DNA from: Corynebacterium sp.
Lineage (GTDB): Bacteria > Actinomycetota > Actinomycetes > Mycobacteriales > Mycobacteriaceae
DNA: 7,186 bases
Reading direction: 5' to 3'
Assembly: GCF_030530965.1 (NCBI RefSeq)
Contig: NZ_JAUMTY010000071.1
Span: forward strand, 1 to 7,186
Part shown: positions 1 to 4,868 of the stretch, piece after piece
Layout: every line of letters starts with the position of its first letter
Numbering within the stretch: the first letter of the stretch is position 1
Made by a program: the position numbers and the translations under genes
The notes under the pieces: generated by a model
The model's input: only the letters and a program-made list of their open reading frames with translations
What the model was told of the DNA's origin: nothing
Database searches by the model: none

Positions 1-61
1 GCCACGCGCTCTGACCTGGTGATTTGTGAGTTCCATTCTGGTCGGTTACATTGTGTGAGGC

Positions 62-91
62 TTCGCAAGATCACGTTTGCGCTGTTATACG
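62..91 (+). promoter_or_regulatory. Candidate promoter of the tRNA-Thr/tRNA-Met unit
   Basis: A -35-like TTCGCA (62-67) is followed after 18 nt by TATACG (86-91), which is preceded by TG plus one base (83-85), an extended -10. Transcription would start near 97-98, about a dozen bases before the mature tRNA-Thr, leaving a short 5' leader for RNase P to remove. Matches to consensus are partial (4/6 each). Nothing else recognisable lies in 1-61. Confidence 0.4.
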
Positions 92-109
92 TGATTCCAG
101 CGAGTTGTT

Positions 110-182
110 GCCCCCTTAGCTCAGTCGGCAGAGCGTTTCCATGGTAAGGAAAAGGTCGACAGTTCGATTCTGTCAGGGGGCT
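110..182 (+). tRNA. tRNA-Thr (anticodon GGT)
   Basis: A complete 73-nt cloverleaf is visible. The acceptor arms GCCCCCT and AGGGGGC pair over 7 bp, the D stem is GCTC/GAGC, the anticodon stem is TTTCC/GGAAA around the loop ATGGTAA, and the T stem is GACAG/CTGTC around TTCGATT. Loop positions 34-36 read GGT, so it decodes ACC and ACU threonine codons. The discriminator base is T and the next bases are CCG, so CCA must be added after transcription. It heads a two-tRNA unit with tRNA-Met. Confidence 0.96.
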
Positions 183-196
183 CCGTTACACCAATT

Positions 197-233
197 CCCG
201 GTGGACTGACGGTGCTCCGGTAGGTCCACCGGG
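197..233 (+). other. Hairpin between tRNA-Thr and tRNA-Met
   Basis: CCCGGTGGAC (197-206) and GTCCACCGGG (224-233) form a perfect 10-bp inverted repeat, extended by T196-A234. The 17-nt loop can fold again (C210-G212 with C217-G219). There is no T-run after it, so an intrinsic terminator is unlikely. A processing or transcript-stability element between two co-transcribed tRNAs is the simplest reading; this role is inferred. Confidence 0.6.
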
Positions 234-251
234 ATTATGTGTTGTAACTGT

Positions 252-325
252 GGCGATGTAGCTCAGATGGTGAGAGCGCACGACTCATAATCGTGAGGTC
301 GAGGGTTCGAGTCCCTCCATCGCTA
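252..325 (+). tRNA. tRNA-Met (anticodon CAT), elongator type
   Basis: A complete 74-nt cloverleaf: acceptor GGCGATG/CATCGCT (six pairs plus a G-T wobble at 1-72), D stem GCTC/GAGC, anticodon stem CACGA/TCGTG around CTCATAA, T stem GAGGG/CCCTC around TTCGAGT, discriminator A. The anticodon is CAT. The anticodon stem lacks the three consecutive G-C pairs of initiator tRNA, so elongator Met is preferred. A lysidine-modified tRNA-Ile(CAT) cannot be fully excluded by eye. CCA is not encoded. Confidence 0.93.
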
Positions 326-341
326 CTGGGGGATAGATGAG

Positions 342-368
342 GGGTCGCCCTGGCGGGTGGCCCTTTTT
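342..368 (+). terminator. Intrinsic terminator after tRNA-Met
   Basis: GGGTCGCC (342-349) pairs with GGTGGCCC (356-363) over 8 bp, including two G-T wobbles, around a 6-nt loop, and is followed directly by TTTTT (364-368). It closes the tRNA-Thr/tRNA-Met unit, so tRNA-Trp and secE probably use a separate promoter. Confidence 0.8.
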
Positions 369-490
369 CTCCCACTGCGCACCGCCGTCGAAAGTGGAGC
401 CCACTATCGCCTGGTTTAGGCGTGAGGTTTCTCTGCTATGGTTGGTGTGTTGCCTGACCGGTGCAGGTGCAGAGATGTGAGTTCGCATCA

Positions 491-519
491 GTGATGATGT
501 GGATCCGTTGCTGTACGGT
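491..519 (+). promoter_or_regulatory. Weak candidate promoter for tRNA-Trp/secE
   Basis: A promoter is expected between the terminator ending at 368 and tRNA-Trp. The best-placed pair I can find is GTGATG (491-496) with TACGGT (514-519) at 17-nt spacing, keeping the TA...T core common in corynebacterial -10 boxes. TATGGT at 437-442 is an alternative without a convincing -35. Both matches are poor. Confidence 0.2.
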
Positions 520-535
520 AGCGGTAGGAAAACAT

Positions 536-608
<73 letters not shown>

Positions 609-622
609 CAAAAGCGTATTAA

Positions 623-644
623 GCCAGTTTCCCGCGGAACTGGC
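623..644 (+). other. Hairpin in the tRNA-Trp/secE spacer
   Basis: GCCAGTTTC pairs with GGAACTGGC... in the 22-nt stretch 623-644: nine base pairs with one T-G wobble, closed by a 4-nt loop (CCGC). TTTT follows only at 654-657, after nine other bases, so it is a weak attenuator at best. A processing barrier that separates tRNA-Trp maturation from the secE message is equally possible. Confidence 0.5.
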
Positions 645-680
645 GTGTGTACATTTTCATCTCAGTCGAGGAGAGTGCGC

Positions 681-1004
681 GTGAGCGAGGAACGAAGCTC
701 TACGGGAGCATTGCGTCCGTCCGGTAAACGCCAGATCACAGGATCCTCCACTGTGTCAAAATCCCGCGCTCGTAGCGCCCAATCGGGCCCAGAGACCGTG
801 GGCGGCCGTGGAAATATCTTCACCCAGATCGTCGATTATTTCCGCGGCGTTATTGCCGAGATGCGGAAAGTCATTTGGCCGACGTGGCGTCAGATGGGCG
901 TCTACACCGGCGTTGTCTTGCTTTTCCTGATCGTTGTGATCGGCATTGTTTCGGGCGTCGACTTCCTCGCCGGTAAAGGCGTCGAGTGGACTCTTACTCA
1001 CTAA
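681..1004 (+). CDS. secE: Preprotein translocase subunit SecE
   Basis: SecE clamps the SecY channel of the Sec translocon in the cytoplasmic membrane. The 107-aa product has a Ser/Arg-rich hydrophilic N-terminus (1-44), the conserved amphipathic segment with E60, R62-K63-V64 and W66-P67-T68, and a single membrane helix (about 74-97) ending just before the C-terminus. This is the one-helix form typical of most bacteria outside the enterics. The GTG start at 681 is chosen because GAGGAGAG (668-675) sits 5 nt upstream. The frame stays open back into tRNA-Trp, but starts there are meaningless, and GTG at 675 is too close to the Shine-Dalgarno. It lies downstream of tRNA-Trp and 164 nt upstream of nusG, the classic secE-nusG pair, here separated by a promoter. 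Confidence 0.95.
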   Translation: MSEERSSTGALRPSGKRQITGSSTVSKSRARSAQSGPETVGGRGNIFTQIVDYFRGVIAEMRKVIWPTWRQMGVYTGVVLLFLIVVIGIVSGVDFLAGKGVEWTLTH

Positions 1005-1056
1005 ATACGCATTAACAACCCACGTCGGCCGAGGTCCAGAGCAGCGCAAAGTGTAG

Positions 1057-1086
1057 TTGGGAATAGCCCGGTCAGCTGTGTATAAT
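1057..1086 (+). promoter_or_regulatory. Promoter of nusG
   Basis: TTGGGA (1057-1062) and a perfect TATAAT (1081-1086) are separated by 18 nt. Transcription should start near 1093, giving a leader of about 75 nt before nusG. This allows nusG to be expressed independently of secE. It is the best -10 box in the window. Confidence 0.7.
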
Positions 1087-1100
1087 CGCTCCCATATTGT

Positions 1101-1131
1101 CCCGCCAACCCGAGAGGGGAGGCGGGATTTT
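1101..1131 (+). terminator. Terminator-like hairpin in the nusG leader (possible attenuator)
   Basis: CCCGCC (1101-1106) pairs with GGCGGG (1121-1126). Inside, a symmetric AA/GA internal loop separates a second helix, CCC (1109-1111) with GGG (1116-1118), capped by the GNRA tetraloop GAGA. ATTTTCC follows directly, with TTTT at 1128-1131. It begins about 8 nt after the predicted start site of the nusG promoter. It could attenuate nusG, terminate transcripts arriving from secE, or stabilise the mRNA 5' end; the sequence does not decide which. Confidence 0.55.
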
Positions 1132-1168
1132 CCTTTGGAAACACCGCAGAGAAGGACTGACATTATTC

Positions 1169-2215
1169 ATGAGTGACACAACGAATTCATCCACCGAGTC
1201 CGACAAGCCGCAGAGTGCCGCGGATTTAGCAGCACAGGCAGCCGCTGATGTTCAAGAGGCTGCTCGCAAGGCTCAGCAGCCCCAGTTCTCCGCGGGTGCT
1301 GCACAGAGCTCGTCCGACGCAGGTAACGCGGGCGACGCTGCTGGCTCACAGGACAATGAGGCCGATCAAGCTCGTGATATGGACGCCGAAGGTGCCGTCG
1401 CCACGGAAACGGCGTCGGAAAGCGATAACACTGCGGCGTCGCCCTCTGTGACCACGGGGAGCGACGCGGCCGGGTCTGCATCGGCAAATGAGGGAGCCAC
1501 CGACCAGCCCTCCGCTGCGGACGAGGCGGAGCAGGACCCCGAGGCGGCCGCAATGCAGGCCTACAAGGTGCGTCTGCGCAAGTTCATGCGTGAGCTCAAG
1601 AAGCTGCCGGGTGAGTGGTACATCGTCCAATGTTACTCAGGTTACGAAAACAAAGTGAAGACGGACCTGGAGGTTCGCTCGCAGACTCTGGGCGTCGACG
1701 AGCAGATCCACGAAGTCGTCGTCCCCATCGAGGAAGAAGTCGAGGTCAAGGACGGGAAGCGGAAGGTTGTCAAGCACAAGCTGCTTCCGGGGTACGTGTT
1801 GATGCGTATTGAGCTTGACGACGCATCCTGGTCGGTCATTCGTGACACGCCGGGGATCACGAGCTTCGTCGGCAATGAGGGGCACCCCACGCCGGTGAAG
1901 ATTCGCGAGGTCGCGAAGTTCCTGTTGCCGCCGGAGACGGCAACGCAGAAGGCCGAGCAGGAAGGCGAAGAACCGGCCGCTGTGGACGTGTCCAGCACTG
2001 GTGTGGCTGCACCTCCGCGTCCTGCTGCGGACAAGGTCAAGGTGGACTATGAAGTTGGCGAGGCCGTGACGGTCCTATCCGGCCCGTTTGCGTCCGTGTC
2101 CGCGACGATTTCCGAGATCGATGCCGAGAACAGCAAGCTGAAGGCTCTGGTGTCCATCTTCGGGCGTGAGACCCCTGTGGAATTGGACTTTGACCAGGTG
2201 GAGAAAATCAACTAA
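1169..2215 (+). CDS. nusG: Transcription termination/antitermination protein NusG
   Basis: NusG binds RNA polymerase through its NGN domain and, through its KOW domain, contacts Rho or ribosomal protein S10, linking transcription to termination and translation. The 348-aa product has an acidic, Ala/Ser/Glu/Asp-rich extension (1 to about 130), a basic segment (133-146), the NGN domain (about 147-255, with EWYIVQCYSGYENK, LLPGYV at 205-210 and TPGITSFVGN), a linker (256-290) and a KOW domain (about 294-345, with GPFASVSATISEID). E. coli NusG is 181 aa; such N-terminal extensions are known in actinobacteria. ATG at 1169 is preferred, with GAAGGA at 1151-1156, although the 12-nt spacing is long. 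An in-frame TTG at 1097 lies inside the leader hairpin region and is unlikely. A separate promoter lies upstream. Confidence 0.95.
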   Translation: MSDTTNSSTESDKPQSAADLAAQAAADVQEAARKAQQPQFSAGAAQSSSDAGNAGDAAGSQDNEADQARDMDAEGAVATETASESDNTAASPSVTTGSDAAGSASANEGATDQPSAADEAEQDPEAAAMQAYKVRLRKFMRELKKLPGEWYIVQCYSGYENKVKTDLEVRSQTLGVDEQIHEVVVPIEEEVEVKDGKRKVVKHKLLPGYVLMRIELDDASWSVIRDTPGITSFVGNEGHPTPVKIREVAKFLLPPETATQKAEQEGEEPAAVDVSSTGVAAPPRPAADKVKVDYEVGEAVTVLSGPFASVSATISEIDAENSKLKALVSIFGRETPVELDFDQVEKIN

Positions 2216-2229
2216 AGCACGTGGCGAAT

Positions 2230-2259
2230 TTGGGCTCAGGTGCTGCGCTCCGGTATCCT
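2230..2259 (+). promoter_or_regulatory. Candidate promoter of rplK-rplA
   Basis: TTGGGC (2230-2235) and TATCCT (2254-2259) are 18 nt apart, repeating the TTGGG-N18 layout of the nusG promoter. The start would lie near 2266, giving a leader of about 210 nt. The -10 match is only 4/6, and readthrough from nusG remains possible because I see no terminator in 2216-2253. Confidence 0.4.
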
Positions 2260-2297
2260 GGCTCTTCGTGTGTGTCTGAGCCTTGGTGGACATCGCG

Positions 2298-2431
2298 ACG
2301 GTGAAATACCGTAACGGTGGATGCCGCTGGCTGGACGCACGAATGTCACTGTCATCTTTCCGGTGGCCTGGGAATTCAGGCATCCGGTCGAATGATGCGG
2401 GTTCTGATGGTCATGGTGGACGTTCACCGTG
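2298..2431 (+). other. Structured leader upstream of rplK
   Basis: The ~260-nt nusG-rplK spacer carries several inverted repeats. ACGGT/ACCGT (2298-2302/2308-2312) closes a GAAAT loop. GGATGCC/GGCATCC (2319-2325/2379-2385) is a perfect 7-bp long-range pair. GCCTG/CAGGC (2366-2370/2377-2381) would compete with that pair for 2379-2381. CATGGTG/CACCGTG (2412-2418/2425-2431) forms a further hairpin with a 6-nt loop. The rplK Shine-Dalgarno AAGAGG (2462-2467) lies beyond them. Mutually exclusive pairings suggest a regulated leader, but no known family was recognised. Confidence 0.4.
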
Positions 2432-2475
2432 GGCGTTAGAGTCGCGTTGTTTGGTAACAGAAAGAGGTTGTAACA

Positions 2476-2916
2476 ATGGCTCCGAAGAAGAAGGTTTCGG
2501 GCTTCATTAAGCTGCAGATTCAGGCTGGTCAGGCTAACCCGGCCCCGCCGGTTGGTCCTGCGTTGGGTGCTCATGGTGTCAACATCATGGAGTTCTGCAA
2601 GGCCTACAACGCTGCAACGGAAGATCAGCGCGGAAACGTCGTTCCGGTTGAAATCACTGTGTACGAGGACCGCTCGTTCACGTTCAAGCTGAAGACCCCG
2701 CCGGCTGCGAAGCTGCTTCTGAAGGCTGCGAACCTGCAGAAGGGTTCGGGCGAGCCGAACACCAACAAGGTCGGATCCGTCACCTGGGATCAGTGCAAGG
2801 AGATTGCACAGACCAAGATGGAAGACCTGAACGCGAATGACCTGGACATGGGTGCGCGCATCATCGCTGGTACCGCACGTTCCATGGGTATCGAGGTCAA
2901 GGGCGCTACTGCGTAA
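2476..2916 (+). CDS. rplK: 50S ribosomal protein L11
   Basis: L11 binds the GTPase-associated centre of 23S rRNA, supports elongation-factor and release-factor action, and is needed for the RelA/Rsh stringent response. The 146-aa product is full length (family about 140-145). The N-terminal domain (about 1-75) contains the proline-rich NPAPPVGPALG loop (21-31), where substitutions in other bacteria give thiostrepton resistance. The C-terminal RNA-binding domain (76-146) has TPPAAKLLLKAA, GSGEPN and the GTARSMGIEV end (132-141). ATG at 2476 follows AAGAGG at 8-nt spacing. It is transcribed with rplA, 110 nt downstream, from a long leader. Nothing suggests damage; codon use is like the other ribosomal protein genes. 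Confidence 0.98.
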   Translation: MAPKKKVSGFIKLQIQAGQANPAPPVGPALGAHGVNIMEFCKAYNAATEDQRGNVVPVEITVYEDRSFTFKLKTPPAAKLLLKAANLQKGSGEPNTNKVGSVTWDQCKEIAQTKMEDLNANDLDMGARIIAGTARSMGIEVKGATA

Positions 2917-2926
2917 CTTCGCTTAG

Positions 2927-2945
2927 TGCGGGTTTTGTGCCCGCA
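2927..2945 (+). other. Hairpin just after rplK
   Basis: TGCGGG (2927-2932) pairs with CCCGCA (2940-2945) around a 7-nt loop and is followed by only TTT. It starts 10 nt after the rplK stop codon. It could be a weak partial terminator or a processing site setting the rplK:rplA ratio. Confidence 0.45.
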
Positions 2946-2965
2946 TTTCGCGTAATTCACTTTTC

Positions 2966-2998
2966 AGTGGGAGGGCCTCTTGCTGGCCCGCGACCACT
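2966..2998 (+). promoter_or_regulatory. Ribosomal protein L1 binding site (autoregulatory) before rplA
   Basis: AGTGG (2966-2970) pairs with CCACT (2994-2998). An asymmetric internal loop follows, GA (2971-2972) opposite GCGA (2990-2993), then GGGCC (2973-2977) pairs with GGCCC (2985-2989) around a 7-nt loop. The 5' strand GTGGGAGG is the same as the L1-binding strand of E. coli 23S rRNA as I recall it, and the GA dinucleotide between two short helices is the core of known L1 sites in rRNA and in archaeal L1 mRNA. L1 is known to repress its own operon by binding such mimics. Position, 29 nt before the rplA start, fits translational feedback. Binding itself is inferred. Confidence 0.7.
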
Positions 2999-3026
2999 AC
3001 TCCAAACGTTTAAGGATTGGATTTTT

Positions 3027-3740
3027 ATGAGCAAGAACTCGAAGGCTTACAAGGCTGCGTTGGAGAAGATCGACGCTGGTCGTATCTACGCTCCTATCGA
3101 CGCGATGAAGACCGTCAAGGAGACCGCATACTCCTCCTACGACCCGACGGTCGACGTTGCTATCCGCCTGGGTGTTGACCCGCGCAAGGCTGACCAGCTT
3201 GTTCGTGGCACCGTTTCCTTGCCGAACGGCACGGGTAAAGAGGTTCGCGTCGTGGTCTTCGCTGAGGGCCCGAACGCTACCGCCGCTGAGGAAGCTGGCG
3301 CCGACGTCGTCGGTACCGCGGAACTGGTTGAGCGTATCCAGGGTGGCTGGACCGACTTCGACGCTGCTATCGCGACGCCGGACCAGATGGCCAAGGTTGG
3401 TCGTGTTGCACGCGTGTTGGGTCCCCGTGGCCTGATGCCGAACCCGAAGACCGGTACGGTGACCACCGACGTCACCAAGGCTGTGAAGGAAATTAAGGGC
3501 GGTAAGATCTCGTTCCGCGTGGACAAGGCCGCCAACTTGCACGCTGTGCTGGGCAAGGCTTCGTTCTCCGCTGAGCAGCTTGCCGAGAACTACGGTGCGC
3601 TCATCGACGAACTGCTTCGCGTGAAGCCGTCCGCCGCCAAGGGCCGTTACCTGAAGAAGGTCACCGTGTCCTGCACCAACGGCCCGGCCGTGCCCGTCGA
3701 CAACACCGTGGTGAAGAACTACACCGGCGAGGCTGAGTAG
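3027..3740 (+). CDS. rplA: 50S ribosomal protein L1
   Basis: L1 forms the mobile stalk of the large subunit beside the E site, where it helps move deacylated tRNA out, and it represses its own mRNA. The 237-aa product is full length. Domain I comprises the N- and C-terminal parts (about 1-68 and 160-237) and carries the rRNA-binding surface; domain II is the central insertion. The family signature GPRGLMPNPKTGTV lies at 132-145. ATG at 3027 is chosen because AAGGA (3012-3016) lies 10 nt upstream and homologues begin MSKNSKAY. The frame is open further upstream, but that part covers the regulatory hairpins. It is the last gene of the operon, followed by a terminator at 3821-3853. Confidence 0.98.
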   Translation: MSKNSKAYKAALEKIDAGRIYAPIDAMKTVKETAYSSYDPTVDVAIRLGVDPRKADQLVRGTVSLPNGTGKEVRVVVFAEGPNATAAEEAGADVVGTAELVERIQGGWTDFDAAIATPDQMAKVGRVARVLGPRGLMPNPKTGTVTTDVTKAVKEIKGGKISFRVDKAANLHAVLGKASFSAEQLAENYGALIDELLRVKPSAAKGRYLKKVTVSCTNGPAVPVDNTVVKNYTGEAE

Positions 3741-3774
3741 TTTTCTGTAGCCGCAGTACAGCGGTTAGCTCGGC

Positions 3775-3805
3775 TAGCCCGGTTGGTTGCATGTAGCCCG
3801 GTTGG
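3775..3805 (+). repeat. Two 12-bp direct repeats downstream of rplA
   Basis: TAGCCCGGTTGG occurs at 3775-3786 and again at 3794-3805 (19-nt period), between the rplA stop and its terminator. The first copy overlaps the palindrome GGCTAGCC. No function is evident. Confidence 0.7.
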
Positions 3806-3820
3806 GTTAGCCAAAAGATA

Positions 3821-3853
3821 GGCAGATTCACATTCTGTGGATCTGCCTTTTTT
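3821..3853 (+). terminator. Intrinsic terminator of the rplK-rplA operon
   Basis: GGCAGATTCAC (3821-3831) pairs with GTGGATCTGCC (3837-3847) over 11 bp with one T-G wobble, around the loop ATTCT, followed by TTTTTT (3848-3853). It is a strong canonical terminator marking the end of the conserved block. Confidence 0.92.
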
Positions 3854-3866
3854 GCATATGGCCTGG

Positions 3867-3963
3867 CGAATTCCTGGGATAAGTAGGGGATAAGTAGCAA
3901 AAAAGTGTCCGGACTGCCTCTTTGCTACTTACCCCTGTTTTGTGTTGGTTTTTGGGGAATTCG
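3867..3963. repeat. Nested imperfect palindrome, module 1
   Basis: Outer arms CGAATTCC (3867-3874) and GGAATTCG (3956-3963) are a perfect 8-bp inverted repeat. Inside, 3885-3901 (AGGGGATAAGTAGCAAA) and 3921-3936 form a 16-bp inverted repeat interrupted by one extra A. The centre holds the 8-bp palindrome GTCCGGAC (3907-3914). The left inner arm belongs to a tandem duplication at 3876-3897. There is no T-run on either strand right after the arms, so a terminator is unlikely. A miniature mobile element or a protein-binding cluster is possible. Confidence 0.6.
3876..3897 (+). repeat. Perfect 11-bp tandem duplication
   Basis: GGGATAAGTAG occurs twice head to tail (3876-3886 and 3887-3897). The second copy continues into CAAA and forms the left arm of palindrome module 1; its complement recurs at 3921-3934. 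Confidence 0.85.
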
Positions 3964-3976
3964 TGCCTGTATGGCG

Positions 3977-4098
3977 GAAAACTGCGGGGCAAATAGGGGT
4001 CGGTTGTGAAAACTGTGGGGGGATATGGTCAATTTTTGGCGATTTTTCGCCCACATACCCCCGCACGTTTATCCAGGCTGCATATGCCCCGCAGTTCT
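3977..4098. repeat. Nested imperfect palindrome, module 2
   Basis: Outer arms 3980-3991 (AACTGCGGGGCA) and 4085-4096 (TGCCCCGCAGTT) are a perfect 12-bp inverted repeat. Inner arms around 4008-4027 and 4051-4070 are related but diverged (GAAAACTGTGGGG on the left; the right arm read in reverse is AAACGTGCGGGG). A small central hairpin is GGCGA-TTTT-TCGCC (4038-4051). The left outer and inner arms are also direct repeats of each other (12/13 at 3977-3989 and 4008-4020). A 60-aa frame from 3942 to 4124 crosses the structure and is not credible as a gene. Confidence 0.6.
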
Positions 4099-4271
4099 CG
4101 AGCCAAGACGTAGAAAAGCCCTAGAAATTCTCTGCTAACTTTTCGATTTCGCTGTCTCCGTTGAACTTGGCCCCAAACTCTCAAACACGCGCCCTTTGTC
4201 CCCTATCTTTCATTGGAAATTGATTAATTATTTGAATTAATGGACGAGATCCTTGCGATCATCCGTTTCGT
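4099..4271. other. AT-rich intergenic stretch with an AT palindrome
   Basis: No gene is seen. Composition shifts sharply: 4201-4320 is 41/120 G+C (34%), against about 65% inside rplA. ATTAATT (4223-4229) and AATTAAT (4235-4241) form a perfect 7-bp inverted repeat around ATTTG, about 30 nt upstream of the candidate -35 box at 4272, a fitting place for an operator or an AT-rich upstream element. The composition supports a horizontally acquired segment. Confidence 0.5.
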
Positions 4272-4301
4272 TTGAGATAGTCCTTTTCTAAGTGGTAAAT
4301 C
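4272..4301 (+). promoter_or_regulatory. Candidate promoter of the small-peptide gene pair
   Basis: TTGAGA (4272-4277, 5/6 to consensus) is followed after 18 nt by TAAATC (4296-4301), preceded by TGG (4293-4295), an extended -10. Three CTAT units (4301-4312) follow at the expected start site near 4308. The leader to the ATG at 4335 would be about 27 nt. Confidence 0.5.
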
Positions 4302-4334
4302 TATCTATCTATTTCTGTCCGCAAGGGCATATTT

Positions 4335-4670
4335 ATGCACTGGGAGAAGAAATTGGCACTGTCGTTGGATGCTTCGATGCCTTTAGGTTCGATCCCAGGT
4401 GCCTCGGCTAGCGCTTCTCCTGCTTCACAAGAACAACGTTGCGTAACAGCTCACCGGGGATCTTCTACCTCCACTGCCGAGCGACAAACCGTTTCGAAAG
4501 ATGAGCTTGCTCAGCTTAATAAAAATATTGAGTTGGTAGGGGGAAATCCTTTGTCTAAAAGAGCATTCCAATATAAAGCTGAAAGTGTCGGGAAAAAAGT
4601 CGGTCCAGGTCTTGCAATCAGCTGTAGTCCAGATGCGGGGGGCGCCCTCGCTACCTATATGGGCGGGTAG
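4335..4670 (+). CDS. Unrecognised 111-aa peptide, possible bacteriocin-like precursor
   Basis: I do not recognise this protein. ATG at 4335 follows AAGGG (4323-4327) at 7-nt spacing and a plausible promoter. There is no membrane helix. Residues 14-52 are Ser/Ala/Thr-rich. Residues 54-70 (VSKDELAQLNKNIELVGG begins at 53) resemble a double-glycine leader: a hydrophilic amphipathic stretch ending in GG at 69-70, although the spacing of hydrophobic positions differs from the standard consensus. The remainder (71-111) would be a 41-residue, basic then glycine-rich peptide with one cysteine (C97) and two closing GG pairs. The stop codon is 3 nt before a 64-aa membrane protein, as in bacteriocin-immunity pairs. 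Base composition is lower in GC than the flanking genes. No export or maturation gene is visible, which weakens the idea. Alternatives: regulatory small protein, toxin, or gene remnant. Confidence 0.55.
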   Translation: MHWEKKLALSLDASMPLGSIPGASASASPASQEQRCVTAHRGSSTSTAERQTVSKDELAQLNKNIELVGGNPLSKRAFQYKAESVGKKVGPGLAISCSPDAGGALATYMGG

Positions 4671-4673
4671 ACC

Positions 4674-4868
4674 ATGCTGCGCCTACTAGTAACGATCTTG
4701 GGTTTTGTGGTGGCCTTACTTGTGTTCCGCTTTTTCGTTGAAGGGTCTTGGCCCTCTGCCATATACCTTGGGGTTATGTGTGGACTTATTGCCGGAGCCG
4801 TCTTGACTCCTTCTGGTTGGCGATCGCTCCGACGGATCGCTCGTAACCTTAAAAAAGGTTGGTCTTAG
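4674..4868 (+). CDS. Small two-helix membrane protein, possible immunity protein
   Basis: This 64-aa product has two predicted membrane helices (about 4-22 and 27-45) joined by a short loop with E23, and a strongly basic C-terminal tail (47-64, with R50, R53, R54, R57, K60, K61 and three tryptophans or serines around them). The start lies 3 nt after the stop of the preceding gene, so translation is probably coupled; the only Shine-Dalgarno-like sequence is GGGCGGG at the end of that gene. Short, basic, membrane-bound proteins encoded directly after a small peptide are typical of immunity proteins to pore-forming peptides. That role is inferred from layout only. A holin-like or generic membrane protein is an alternative. 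An antisense frame covers it but lacks comparable features. Confidence 0.6.
   Translation: MLRLLVTILGFVVALLVFRFFVEGSWPSAIYLGVMCGLIAGAVLTPSGWRSLRRIARNLKKGWS

Noticed and set aside
1642..2040. 132-aa minus-strand frame antisense to nusG
   Set aside because: Shadow frame of the NusG coding sequence; low-complexity Ser/Thr-rich product.
2997..3542. 181-aa minus-strand frame antisense to rplA
   Set aside because: Long antisense frames are expected opposite high-GC genes; rplA is certain and the antisense product has no family features.
3867..4098. CRISPR array
   Set aside because: Repeats are degenerate, in both orientations and irregularly spaced; there are no uniform spacers and no cas genes.
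3867..4098. Classical insertion sequence
   Set aside because: No transposase frame, no obvious target-site duplication; only a non-coding miniature element remains possible.
3942..4124. 60-aa plus-strand frame with a CENC-like pair of cysteines
   Set aside because: It starts at TTG without a Shine-Dalgarno and is made entirely from palindrome module 2; repeats explain the frame.
4301..4312. (CTAT)3 as a phase-variation repeat
   Set aside because: Three units are too few for efficient slippage, and the position downstream of the -10 gives no clear on/off effect.
4845..4860. AACCTT/AAGGTT inverted repeat as a terminator
   Set aside because: Lies inside the 64-aa gene, only 6 bp, low GC, and no T-run follows.
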